From the NCBI RefSeq assembly GCF_004348545.1, contig NZ_SMKL01000058.1:1-39868 (forward strand): DNA of 39,868 bases, written 5' to 3'. This document shows positions 16,068 through 24,456 of this stretch, one piece after another (position 1 is the stretch's first letter; the number at the start of each line of letters is the position of its first letter). The position numbers and the translations under genes are program-made. This DNA is from Jiangella ureilytica (GTDB taxonomy: Bacteria; Actinomycetota; Actinomycetes; Jiangellales; Jiangellaceae). A model generated the notes under the pieces. The model saw only the letters and a list, made by a program, of their open reading frames with translations. It ran no database searches and had not been told where the DNA came from.

Positions 16068-19000
16068 TTACAGGCGTTCCGGAATGCCGGACCGCTGCGG
16101 CGCCGGGCTGGTCAGCTTGGCGATGAGCCGGACGGTGGCGTCCTCGAGGTCGTCGCCGAGGTCGGCGCTGATGGCCGTCATGCGGGCGATGGCGTCGTCG
16201 ATGCCGGCCCGGTTGCCGGCCAGGTGCTCGGCCCGGATGCGGTCGCGCCACAGCAGCTCCATGCCGGGCTCGACCTGCAGGCCGATGGTCGACGCCTTGC
16301 GGGCGAGGTGGGCGTCGCCGCCGCGGATGGCCCGCTGGGCGAGCTCGTGCGCGGCGTCGACGATGGCCGAGATCATCTCTTGCTTGAGGTGCTCGGCCCA
16401 GCCGTAGCGGCGCGGGTTGACGCCGGTGAACGGCTGGCCGCGGACCAGTTCGAGCGCCGCGACCAGCTGCGGCGTGCCGGCCAGGGTCGGGTCGTCGCCG
16501 ACGAGGGCGCGCCACTGGTCCCAGTCGGTGCTGACGCCGGGGTGGAACCGGTAGCCGGAGTCGACGCGGGGCAGATAGTCGTCGCCGTGGATGTCGCGGC
16601 CGAACCAGCGGCGCAGCTTCGAGATGGCGGTGTTGCGGGTGTTCTGCGTGACCCGGCTGCCCGGCCACATGGCGTCGTCGAGCGCGGAGTGGCCGCGGCC
16701 GGGGTTGAGCGCGATGAACGCGGCGATCTCGGTGAGCTGGCGGTACTTGGACTGCTCGACCGGCCCTTCGGCGTCCTCGACCTCGACCGGGCCGAGCAGC
16801 AGCACCGTCGGTCCCTCGCCCGGCACGACGTGGTGGGCGGGCTCGGGCTCGGGCACCTCGTCGTCGGTGGCAGCCCGGTCGTCGACGGCGTCGGGTGCGG
16901 CCAGGCGGTCGAAGTCGGCCTCGAGGGTGTCGAGCGGCTCGAGCAGGCCGGGGCCGACGGCGCCGGGATCCGGCTCGCCGACCGGGTGGCCGGAGGTGTC
17001 GACCCACGGCCGCACCGCCGGCTGCGAGGTGATGCCCAGCAGCTCGAGGATCTGGGCGTACTGGTGCCGGTCGAGCCGCTGCGGCTGCACCTCGACGCCC
17101 ACGGGCTGCAGGACGGCGGCGTCGGGATCGCCGTCGGTGAGCTCGAGCGACCACTGGCCGACGGCGCCGTGCCCGCTGGTGACCGCCGCGACGGCGACCC
17201 GGGGCAGCGACTCGACCAGCTCGGCGAGCTGTTCCTCCTGGTCGGGGCCGAGCGGGGTGCCCAGCAGCACGATCTCCGGAGTCCAGGCGGCGACGGCGAC
17301 CCCGCGGGCCCGGGCGTCGTCGAGTGAGTAGGCGCCGGACTCGGCCAGTGCCACGCGGTCGTTGCGCGCGCGTGTGGTCAGCTCGCCGAGCAGGCTGCCC
17401 ACCGTCGGCAGGTGGCGGATGCGGCCGGTGTCGAGGCCGTCGGCCAGCTCGGGGCAGGTGCCGACCAGGGTGACCTGGAGGTCGTCGGCCCACGGGCTGG
17501 TGGCCAGCTCGACCGCCAGCGCCGCCATGACCTCGCGGGACCGGTCGTGGTCGCCGACGACGGCCAGCGTGCCGAGCCGCTCGAGGTCGAGCAGCAGGTG
17601 GCCGTCCTCGGGCCCGTGCCCGACGGTGACCAGGCTGGGGTACGGGGCCGGCACCTCGCGCAGCTCGGCGGCGTCGAGGGCGCGCACCGCGGCGGCCGGC
17701 AGCAGCCACACGTGCCCCTGCTCGGTGGCGACGAACGGCTCCGGCAGCTGCGCGGTGTCGGTGAGGTACAGCTCGAACTGCTCGGACGTGAGCCGGCCGA
17801 TGCGCAGCGGCGGCAGCGCGACGCCGCGCCGGGCGCAGTCGGCGGCGAGGCCGCGCAGCGCGAGGTCGACCAGCTCGACGCTCATCGGGTCGGCGACGCC
17901 GCGCAGCTCCTGTTCGGTGCCGGCCAGTGCGCCGGCCGGCATGGCGATGCGCTCGCCCGGCTCGCGGCGGCGCTGCTGCGTGCGCCGGCGGACGGCCAGG
18001 ACGCCCAGCACGCCGGCGGCCATGAGTGCGCCGACGCCGGCCGCGGTGCGCAGGGGCACGACGGTGTCGTCGCCGACGGCCTGGGTGGCGGCGTCGCCGA
18101 GCTCGGCGTCATCGGGCTGTTGCGCGGCCGGCGGCTGCACCGGCGCCTCGGCCGGCGGCTGCTCCTCGGCCGGAGCCTCGGCGGCGGGCGGCTGGGCCGG
18201 TTCCTCGGCGGCGGGCGGCTGGGCCGGTTCCTCGGCGGGCGGCGGGGCGGCGGGTTCCTCGGCCGGCGGCTGCGCAGGCTCGCGCGAGATGGGGTCGGCC
18301 ACGACCGGAGGCGCCCCCGCCGTGCCGGGGACGGTGATGGTCCAGCCCGGCCGGATGAGGTCGGGGTCGGTGAGGCGGCGGCCGTCGGGCTGGACGGTGT
18401 CGCGGGAGGCGTCGACCAGTTCGGGGTAGCGGGCGCCGTCGCCGAGCCGCTGCTCGGCGATGTCCCAGAGGGTGTCGCCCTCGGCCACGACGTGCGTGGT
18501 GGCGCCGGTGTCGGCGACCGGGGCGGCCGTCGTGGCCGGCTCGGGCGGGAGCCGCAGCTGCCAGCCCGGCGCGATCCAGTGGGTGTTGTCGAGCGACCCG
18601 CCGCCGGGCTGGGGCGTGCCGTAGTTGAGCTCGGCGATCTCGGGCCAGCGCATGCCGTCGCCCAGTTCCTGCTCGGCGATGCGCCAGAGCGACTCGCCCC
18701 GCTGGACGGTGTGGGTGCGCTGGGCCATGGCCGGTGTGGCCGCCTCAGTGGCCGGTGCCGCCTCGGTGGTCGCGACCTCGGGGGCGGCCTGGGCGGGCGC
18801 CTGTGCCGTGGTGACGGGGGCCCGTTGCGGTGCGGGCGGCTGGACGGGCTCGGCCGCGGTGGCCGCGCCGACAGGCCCGACGACGAACGCCGCGGCGACG
18901 GCGGCCAGCAGCCCGGCGGCGGCGCGCTGCTGGAACCGCAGCGCCGGGAGGCGTGGCGCCTTGCGGCCGCTGAGCGCGGCCGGGATCTCGACCAGCAGGC

Positions 19001-19319
19001 CGACGGCGAAGCTGATCCAGCCCAGCCAGGCGATCCAGAGCAGCGCCTGCAGGAACAGCGACCCGTCGTCGGGCTCGGTGAGCGCGGACGTGACGTCGCC
19101 CCAGCTGGGCACGGAGTCGGGCAGCGGGTTGCCGGCCAGCGCCGTGAGCGCGAGCGGGATGCCGGCCAGGACCACGACGATGACGACCAGTGCTCCCAGG
19201 CCGCGCAGGACGGATCCGAACCGCGATCGCCGACCGCGAGGTCTGACGTCAGTCCCAAATGACATCGTGCGCCGGGGGCGGGTGCTGCGATGGGTTCGAG
19301 GCACGGGGGCTCTCCTCAC
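16068..19319 (-). CDS. Membrane-anchored LysM / SARP-like BTAD regulator fusion
   Basis: A 1083-residue multidomain protein closing the Tad operon. Hydrophobic segments lie at about 41-63, 88-112, 133-153 and 424-443. Between the third and fourth are two LysM modules (about 203-257, HTVQRGESLWRIAEQEL; and 275-331, HVVAEGDTLWDIAEQRL) and a Pro/Ala/Glu-repeat linker (345-402). The long C-terminal part ends in a winged-helix DNA-binding region (about 840-930) and a bacterial transcriptional activator domain, as in SARP regulators. LysM would face the wall and the BTAD the cytosol. The GTG at 19319 overlaps the preceding stop (GTGA); GTG 19304, with AGGAG seven bases before it, and ATG 19265 are alternatives. 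A role in coupling wall contact to pilus expression is inference. Confidence 0.88.
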   Translation of the reverse strand: MRRAPVPRTHRSTRPRRTMSFGTDVRPRGRRSRFGSVLRGLGALVVIVVVLAGIPLALTALAGNPLPDSVPSWGDVTSALTEPDDGSLFLQALLWIAWLGWISFAVGLLVEIPAALSGRKAPRLPALRFQQRAAAGLLAAVAAAFVVGPVGAATAAEPVQPPAPQRAPVTTAQAPAQAAPEVATTEAAPATEAATPAMAQRTHTVQRGESLWRIAEQELGDGMRWPEIAELNYGTPQPGGGSLDNTHWIAPGWQLRLPPEPATTAAPVADTGATTHVVAEGDTLWDIAEQRLGDGARYPELVDASRDTVQPDGRRLTDPDLIRPGWTITVPGTAGAPPVVADPISREPAQPPAEEPAAPPPAEEPAQPPAAEEPAQPPAAEAPAEEQPPAEAPVQPPAAQQPDDAELGDAATQAVGDDTVVPLRTAAGVGALMAAGVLGVLAVRRRTQQRRREPGERIAMPAGALAGTEQELRGVADPMSVELVDLALRGLAADCARRGVALPPLRIGRLTSEQFELYLTDTAQLPEPFVATEQGHVWLLPAAAVRALDAAELREVPAPYPSLVTVGHGPEDGHLLLDLERLGTLAVVGDHDRSREVMAALAVELATSPWADDLQVTLVGTCPELADGLDTGRIRHLPTVGSLLGELTTRARNDRVALAESGAYSLDDARARGVAVAAWTPEIVLLGTPLGPDQEEQLAELVESLPRVAVAAVTSGHGAVGQWSLELTDGDPDAAVLQPVGVEVQPQRLDRHQYAQILELLGITSQPAVRPWVDTSGHPVGEPDPGAVGPGLLEPLDTLEADFDRLAAPDAVDDRAATDDEVPEPEPAHHVVPGEGPTVLLLGPVEVEDAEGPVEQSKYRQLTEIAAFIALNPGRGHSALDDAMWPGSRVTQNTRNTAISKLRRWFGRDIHGDDYLPRVDSGYRFHPGVSTDWDQWRALVGDDPTLAGTPQLVAALELVRGQPFTGVNPRRYGWAEHLKQEMISAIVDAAHELAQRAIRGGDAHLARKASTIGLQVEPGMELLWRDRIRAEHLAGNRAGIDDAIARMTAISADLGDDLEDATVRLIAKLTSPAPQRSGIPERL
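18181..18261. repeat. 27-bp tandem repeat in the LysM-BTAD linker
   Basis: Two identical 27-bp units (18181-18207 and 18208-18234) are followed by one imperfect copy (18235-18261). Read on the minus strand they encode a nine-residue Pro/Ala/Glu repeat (EEPAQPPAA). The copy number of such a linker could vary between strains. Confidence 0.85.
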
Positions 19320-19744
19320 TGTTCCTCACCGACTCCGCGCGCGAGGCGGGCCTGCGCGCTGCCAGTGGCCTGCGATGTCGGCTGCCCGATCAGGGACAGG
19401 AAGACGTTGTCGTAGGTGATCGCGGTGTCGACCTGCACGGTGGTGTCGTTGACGCGGCGGCAGTCGGTGGGTTGCCCGCCGGCCGCGGTGACGTAGCTGG
19501 TGGCGGCCCGGCAGGCCTGCGCGAAGTCGATGGTCGGGTGACCGGCGCCGTCGCCGTCGATGATGACCAGCTGGGCGGCGGTGCGGGCGCCCTCGGCGGC
19601 CAGGGCGTTGGCCCGCTGCATGGCCCGGATCTTGCCGCCGCCGTCGACGACCAGCCCGATGGCCAGGAACAACGCCATGACGATGACCACGGCGAAGATC
19701 GCGACGGCGCCCCGTTGGCCGTCGAGCCGGAGCCGGGCCCTCAT
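19316..19744 (-). CDS. TadG/TadE-like pilus-assembly protein
   Basis: The 142-residue product has a short basic N-terminus, then GQRGAVAIFAVVIVMALFLAIGLVVDGGG, the transmembrane pattern of TadG-like pseudopilins, and a C-terminal extracytoplasmic domain with two cysteines. Minor pseudopilins of this type are needed for Flp pilus assembly in other Tad systems. The ATG at 19744 overlaps the preceding stop (ATGA). Upstream in-frame sequence is a shadow of the neighbouring gene. Confidence 0.87.
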   Translation of the reverse strand: MRARLRLDGQRGAVAIFAVVIVMALFLAIGLVVDGGGKIRAMQRANALAAEGARTAAQLVIIDGDGAGHPTIDFAQACRAATSYVTAAGGQPTDCRRVNDTTVQVDTAITYDNVFLSLIGQPTSQATGSAQARLARGVGEEQ

Positions 19745-20178
19745 TCGCGCATCCTGTAGGTGTCGAGCGGGCTCTCGACCGTCTCGGTGATCTCGCGCGA
19801 GCCGGGCAGGCCGGGGATGGCGACGTCGGAGAGCTGGACGCGGCACGTGACCGTCGCCGAGACGGTGGCGGGCTCGCCCGGCGGACGGCTGAACTGGCTG
19901 GTGTCGATCTGGATGGACGGGCCGCCGACGCACAGGAGGTCCTGCCGTTCCAGCGACGCCTCGGCGGCATCGCGGCCCTGGGTCAGCGCCTCGGTCTCGG
20001 TGCGGGCGATGGAGGCCGTCCGGGCCGCCTCGGCCGCCGCGTGCTCGACCGAGCCGCCGGCGATGGTGACCCGTCCGCCCAGCACCAGCAGCGCGATGAT
20101 CATCAGCAGCCCGGGAGCGACCACCGCGAGCTCCACGGTGGCCGATCCGCGCTCGGTGCGCCCTGCACGCGCGGCCAT
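19741..20178 (-). CDS. TadE-like pseudopilin
   Basis: The 145-residue product shows the TadE signature RTERGSATVELAVVAPGLLMIIALLVLGGR close to the N-terminus. It has one transmembrane helix, followed by an outside domain containing two Cys. It is probably a minor pilin of the Flp pilus. The start ATG is one base after the previous gene's stop, and its own stop overlaps the next ATG, so the three pseudopilin genes are translationally linked. Confidence 0.9.
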   Translation of the reverse strand: MAARAGRTERGSATVELAVVAPGLLMIIALLVLGGRVTIAGGSVEHAAAEAARTASIARTETEALTQGRDAAEASLERQDLLCVGGPSIQIDTSQFSRPPGEPATVSATVTCRVQLSDVAIPGLPGSREITETVESPLDTYRMRE

Positions 20179-20179
20179 G

Positions 20180-20671
20180 TCAGTCCGGCCCCGTGAAGCG
20201 TTCGACCGGGCCGCTGGCCGACTGGGACACCAGGTGCCCTGACCAGCCGGGGAACAGGCTCTGCGACGATCCCTCGACCGTGATGGTGACCTCGGTGTCG
20301 CCACCGCTGGCCGAGACCGCGACGGCGCTGAGGACGCCGTCGGCGCCCGCCTCTTGGGCGAACGACCGGGCCTCGGCCACACCGTCGGCGACGGTGGCGC
20401 CGTTGCTCGTGGCCGCGCGCACGCCCTCTTCGGCGGCCGCGAGCGCGACGTTGCGGGCGTGGTACCACAACGCGCCCTCGATGACGCCGAAGGTGATGAG
20501 CAGGACGACCGGGAACAGGACCACGAGCTCCAGCGTCGCCGCGCCTCGTTCAGGACGTCCGGGGGGGCGGCGGCTACGCCTGGCGGCGACCGCCAGGTCC
20601 CGGGGGGCGACGGGTGCCGTGAGGGACGAGGTGACAGGACGCCGCTGCCCGTCACGTGGCCGGCGGCTCAT
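20180..20671 (-). CDS. TadE-like pseudopilin
   Basis: The 163-residue product has a basic, proline-rich N-terminal tail of about 42 residues and then the TadE motif PERGAATLELVVLFPVVLLITFG, one helix, and a short extracytoplasmic domain without cysteines. It differs from the next TadE-like protein in its longer cytoplasmic tail. The gene starts four bases after the flp stop. Membership of the minor pseudopilin set is supported by the motif and position. Confidence 0.9.
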   Translation of the reverse strand: MSRRPRDGQRRPVTSSLTAPVAPRDLAVAARRSRRPPGRPERGAATLELVVLFPVVLLITFGVIEGALWYHARNVALAAAEEGVRAATSNGATVADGVAEARSFAQEAGADGVLSAVAVSASGGDTEVTITVEGSSQSLFPGWSGHLVSQSASGPVERFTGPD

Positions 20672-20675
20672 GGCC

Positions 20676-20876
20676 CTACTGGATCTTCGCTTGTTCGCGG
20701 TTGATGACGCCGATGATGATGCCCACCAGGGCGACAGCGGCGACGAACACCGCGGCGGCGATCACGACGTACTCGAGGGTCGTGGCGCCCTGCTCGCGGC
20801 GGCGTTCGGTCAGCTCGGCGAGGCGGTCGCGCAGCTCTGCGGACAGGACCGTCATCCATGTCTGGAGTTGCAGCAT
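20676..20876 (-). CDS. flp: Flp-type prepilin
   Basis: The 66-residue precursor contains the Flp prepilin processing site: Gly30 followed by ATTLEYVVIAAAVF, with Glu at +5 and Tyr at +6 of the mature protein, then a single hydrophobic helix. Cleavage would leave a 36-residue pilin. The ATG at 20876 has AGAGGA nine bases upstream; an upstream in-frame extension lacks support and would overlap the candidate promoter. A 124-nt gap separates it from tadC and holds its own promoter-like motif, so the major pilin can be made in excess over the assembly proteins. No prepilin peptidase gene is seen in the window. Confidence 0.9.
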   Translation of the reverse strand: MLQLQTWMTVLSAELRDRLAELTERRREQGATTLEYVVIAAAVFVAAVALVGIIIGVINREQAKIQ

Positions 20877-20924
20877 TGTCGTGTTCCTCTCGGGGGTGCG
20901 GGCTGTTCCCGACCCGTCACAGCT

Positions 20925-20954
20925 GTAGGCATGTCCGGGGAGACTTCTGTGACG
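20925..20954 (-). promoter_or_regulatory. Shared promoter-like motif upstream of flp
   Basis: On the minus strand CGTCACAG (20954-20947), exactly 17 nt, then CCTAC (20929-20925), 48 nt before the flp ATG. The same two boxes with the same spacer recur before three T4SS-locus genes. On the plus strand the -35 box also forms an 8-bp inverted repeat with CGTCACAG at 20915-20922. Confidence 0.7.
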
Positions 20955-21000
20955 TGCCGGAACCGGGGAATTCCTAGCTGAGGAAATAACGGACAAAAGG

Positions 21001-21906
21001 TCATTCGAGCATACGCATCACCGTCGGTGCCGCCAGGAGAGCCATGAAAACGACGCCCAGAAGGGCGACCGGCATGACCATTCGTTCGCTGTCAGCATTG
21101 GCGCGGGCGTGCTCGGCCGACAGGGTGGCGTCGCGCAGGCCACTGGCACGCGCGCGCAGGCTCTCGTAGACCGTGGCTCCCTCCTCTCCGGACAGCCGCA
21201 TGATGTCGGCGAGATCGTCCAGGTCGCTGAGCCCGAGCTGCATTGACAGCGTGTGGAGCCCCTCCCAGGGCGTCGTGCCGGACCACCGCGCCCGGGCCAG
21301 CTCCTCGCGCAGCCGCTGGAACACCCAGGAGTCGCCCACCTCGGCGGCGTTCTCGAGTGCCTGCGTGGAACCGGCGCCGCCGGCCCGCTCGAGCGCGACG
21401 AGGTCGATGTAGGCGCCCAGCGCGCGCGTGAACTCCTCGCGCGCGCTGTTCGCCTTCTGCCGGGTCTCGATGTCGGGCAGGAACCACATGACGACGGCGA
21501 GGATCAGCCCGACGAACGCCGGCACCGTGAACGGCAGCGACACGCCGGTGATCATCAGGGTGAGCGTCAGGATGGCGGGGAACGCCAGTCCGAGCAGCGC
21601 CCACAGCGCCTTCTCGCCGTAGTAGCGATAGGCCGGGATGCGCAGCAGATCGAGCTCTTGGCGCGGCAGCCGGAAGCCGACCAGCGACGGCAGCCGCTGC
21701 TCGAGGAACCGGCCGAGGCGATCCTGGAACAGCGAGCTCGACTGGGTGGCCTGCGGCTCCAAGGCCCGGGTGGTCTCGGTGCCGGTGTCGTGCAGCCGGC
21801 CCAGCGTGGCCCGCAGGTGCGGCTGCGCCGGCACCAGCTCGCGCACCACGAGCGCGAGCCCGAGGCCGGCCAGCGCGCCGGCGAGGATGCCCAGCTCCCA
21901 GATCAT
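21001..21906 (-). CDS. tadC: Tad pilus assembly membrane protein TadC
   Basis: Inner-membrane platform protein of the type II secretion F family that works with TadB and the TadA ATPase. The 301-residue product has an N-terminal membrane segment, paired helices in the middle (about 100-145) and a C-terminal helix, with the cytoplasmic T2SSF domain (EEFTRALGAYIDLVALERAGG and GLSDLDDLADIMRLSGEEGATVYESL). It starts 43 nt after tadB. Confidence 0.92.
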   Translation of the reverse strand: MIWELGILAGALAGLGLALVVRELVPAQPHLRATLGRLHDTGTETTRALEPQATQSSSLFQDRLGRFLEQRLPSLVGFRLPRQELDLLRIPAYRYYGEKALWALLGLAFPAILTLTLMITGVSLPFTVPAFVGLILAVVMWFLPDIETRQKANSAREEFTRALGAYIDLVALERAGGAGSTQALENAAEVGDSWVFQRLREELARARWSGTTPWEGLHTLSMQLGLSDLDDLADIMRLSGEEGATVYESLRARASGLRDATLSAEHARANADSERMVMPVALLGVVFMALLAAPTVMRMLE

Positions 21907-21949
21907 CGGACCTCCGTCCCGACTGCGCGCAGGCTCCGCTGTGCCCGGG

Positions 21950-22858
21950 TCATCGCGCCTCCGCCCGGTTCGGGCCGGTCGTGGAGCGCAGGTCCCAGCC
22001 CATGATCCGCGGCAGTGCGCGGGGCTTGGTGATCTGACGCATCCACAGCAGGCAGAGCACGTAGCAGCTGAGCAGCACGATGAGGATGATCTGGCCGATG
22101 GCCGTGCCGTACGGCTCGATGTAGGAGCTGTTGAACGTCATGAAACCGAGCACGACCAGCGTGATGATCGTGACCATGCGCGCCGTCGTGCGCGGCTTGG
22201 AGCGGTCGGCCTCGATCTTGCGCCGCACCTGGACGTCCTGTGCCACCGTCGCCGCCAGCCCCTCGAGGACCGCCGCCAGGCCGGCACCGCGCCGCGTCGC
22301 GCCTAGGATCAGCGACGACGCGATGAGGTCGCCCGTGGCGTCGTCGAGGTCGTCGGCGAACGCCCGCAGCGCCGACACCGTCGGCCACCGGGCCCGCAGC
22401 CGGGCGACCAGCGTGGTCACCTCGGCGCGCAGCGCGTCCGGGGTCGACTTCATGGTGGCGGTGATGGCCTGCTCGAGCCCGACCCCCACGGTGAGGACGC
22501 CGGCCAGCGACCGCGTCCACTCCTCCATGGCCTCGAGCTTGGCGACCGGGGTGGCCGTCGGCGGCGGCGCCAGCAGTGCGGGCAGGCCGATGAGGGCCGC
22601 CGGCACCAGCACCACGAGGATCAGCCAGCCCGTGAGCAGCCAGGCCACCATGCCGCCGGCCAGGCCGATGGCGAGCAGGACGCGCAGCTGCCGGGCCGCG
22701 GGGTTCCGGCCGCCGGTCATGCTGATGTAGCGGGCCTTGAGCCGCTGGCCGGCCGTGGCCGGGCTGGCCTGCACGGGCTGCGGGATCAGCCCCAGGATCA
22801 CCACCAGCAGGCCGCCGAGCACCAGGATCGCCGCGAGCGCCGCGGCGAACGGCGTCAC
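21950..22858 (-). CDS. tadB: Tad pilus assembly membrane protein TadB
   Basis: Second T2SSF-type platform protein of the Flp pilus machine. The 302-residue product has an N-terminal helix (FAAALAAILVLGGLLVVILGL), a central helical pair (about 60-100), the cytoplasmic domain with WTRSLAGVLTVGVGLEQAI and TRRGAGLAAVLEGLAATVAQDV, and C-terminal helices. The GTG at 22858 overlaps the tadA stop (GTGA), which supports this start and tight coupling to the motor gene. Confidence 0.92.
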   Translation of the reverse strand: MTPFAAALAAILVLGGLLVVILGLIPQPVQASPATAGQRLKARYISMTGGRNPAARQLRVLLAIGLAGGMVAWLLTGWLILVVLVPAALIGLPALLAPPPTATPVAKLEAMEEWTRSLAGVLTVGVGLEQAITATMKSTPDALRAEVTTLVARLRARWPTVSALRAFADDLDDATGDLIASSLILGATRRGAGLAAVLEGLAATVAQDVQVRRKIEADRSKPRTTARMVTIITLVVLGFMTFNSSYIEPYGTAIGQIILIVLLSCYVLCLLWMRQITKPRALPRIMGWDLRSTTGPNRAEAR

Positions 22859-24456
22859 GGCACACCGCCGTGGTCGAGCAGGCGCGGGTTGAAGCCGGCC
22901 CGCTCGAGGTCGGACAACCAGATGGGCGGCGTGCCGGGGACGGCGTGGCCGTCGGGGCCGGGCTGGAACACGTCGGTGATGGCGGGCAGGCCGTGCTCGC
23001 CGGGCTCGACGGCGATGATCTCGCTGATGTAGCGCCGGCGCTTGCCGCCGGCGTGGCTGTTGTCGATCAGCTCGATCTGCACGATGAGGTCGATGTGCTC
23101 GGCGATCTGGCGGTACGCGAACGACTCCGTGACGTGCTGGCCGGCCTCCATGGCACAGGTGACCAGGCGCTCGATGGCGGCCCGCGCCGAGTGCGCGTGC
23201 GTCGTGGAGAGGGATCCGGCGCCGGACTGCATGGCCTTGAACATCGGCAGCACCTCGCGGCCGCGCACCTCGCCGACGATGAGCCGGGAGAGGTTCATGC
23301 GCAGCGAGTCGAAGACGAGGTCGTCGAGCGTGATCTCGCCGACGGCGCGGCCGTCGGGCCCGCGCTCGCCGCTGCCCGGCCGGGCCTCCCACGCCACGAT
23401 GCGCCTGTGCCGCTCGGGCATGTCGTGCAGGTGCAGCTCGTACTCGGTCTCGATGGTGCCGATGCGCTCCATGGGGTCGAGCTCGTTCGTCAGCGCCCGG
23501 ACCAGTGTGGTCTTGCCCGCGCCCTGCGCACCTGAGACGACCAGGCTCTTGCGCGACCGGACGGCGGCGGCCAGGAACGCCGCCGCGGCCGGGCTCATCA
23601 TGTCGAGGTCGACGAGCTCCTTGATGCCGATGTCGGTGAGGCGGTGCTTGCGGATGACGGCGACCGGCCGCGGCGTGATCCACGCGGTGGCCGCGAGCCG
23701 CGACCCGTCGCGCAGGCGCAGGTGCAGCCGCGGGTTCGACGGCGAGAACGGCCGCTCGTTGTTGCCCGTGCGGGTGGCCAGGAACGACAGCGTCTCGATG
23801 AGCTCCTCGTCGCTGTCGGCGACCGCCGGGCCCTCGACGATGCGGCCGTCGTCGTAGATGAGGTGGACGTTGTCGTGGCCGTTGATCTCGATGTTCTCGA
23901 TGTCGGGATCGTCGACCAGCGGCTGCAGCCGGCCTAGCCCGAACAGCGCGGCCATGATGGCCTCGGCCAGCTGGATCTGCTCGTCCGGCGTGATGATGGG
24001 CAGGCCCTTGGTGAGCGCCCGCTCGGCGTGGTCGGCCAGCAGCTCGACGACGATGCTGCGGCCCAGCTCGCGCCGGCCGGCGTCGTCGAGGCCCTCGCGG
24101 CTGCGCAGCGCGTGCGCCAGCTGGTCGGCGGCCTGCTCGCGGTAGGCGCGCACCAGACCCCAGTCGACCTCGCCGCCGGGGCCGGTCATGGGCCGCAGCA
24201 TGGTGCCGTTGGGGTCGAGCCGGGCGAACGCGTCGTCGCCGCGGCGGGCGTGCTGCCCCGCCGGCACCGGGCCGCGGCCGCGCTGCGCCGTCGCGGAGGC
24301 CAGCCGGGCCTGCAGCGAGCGGCGCAGATCGCTCTGGCCGGCCGGGCCGCGCAGCGCGTGCTGGTCGGTCCACTCGTCGCCGGCGCCGGCGTGCTCGGGC
24401 TCGGCGAACAGCGGCAGGTTCTCGAGGCTGGCCGCGGCGTTCGTGGGGTCAGCCAT
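22855..24456 (-). CDS. tadA: Tad secretion ATPase TadA (CpaF family)
   Basis: Hexameric motor ATPase that drives Flp pilus extension (and in some systems retraction). The 533-residue product shows Walker A GAQGAGKTT at 309-317, the Asp box around ETEYELHLHDMPERH, Walker B RLIVGEVRG at 391-399 and the His box STTHAHS at 417-423. The N-terminal 90 residues are a variable, low-complexity extension. The ATG has GGAGGAG upstream and overlaps tadZ by eight bases. Confidence 0.95.
   Translation of the reverse strand: MADPTNAAASLENLPLFAEPEHAGAGDEWTDQHALRGPAGQSDLRRSLQARLASATAQRGRGPVPAGQHARRGDDAFARLDPNGTMLRPMTGPGGEVDWGLVRAYREQAADQLAHALRSREGLDDAGRRELGRSIVVELLADHAERALTKGLPIITPDEQIQLAEAIMAALFGLGRLQPLVDDPDIENIEINGHDNVHLIYDDGRIVEGPAVADSDEELIETLSFLATRTGNNERPFSPSNPRLHLRLRDGSRLAATAWITPRPVAVIRKHRLTDIGIKELVDLDMMSPAAAAFLAAAVRSRKSLVVSGAQGAGKTTLVRALTNELDPMERIGTIETEYELHLHDMPERHRRIVAWEARPGSGERGPDGRAVGEITLDDLVFDSLRMNLSRLIVGEVRGREVLPMFKAMQSGAGSLSTTHAHSARAAIERLVTCAMEAGQHVTESFAYRQIAEHIDLIVQIELIDNSHAGGKRRRYISEIIAVEPGEHGLPAITDVFQPGPDGHAVPGTPPIWLSDLERAGFNPRLLDHGGVP

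Noticed and set aside
16224-19262. Several long plus-strand frames opposite the LysM-BTAD gene
   Set aside because: They mirror the real minus-strand gene and lack ribosome sites and recognisable domains.
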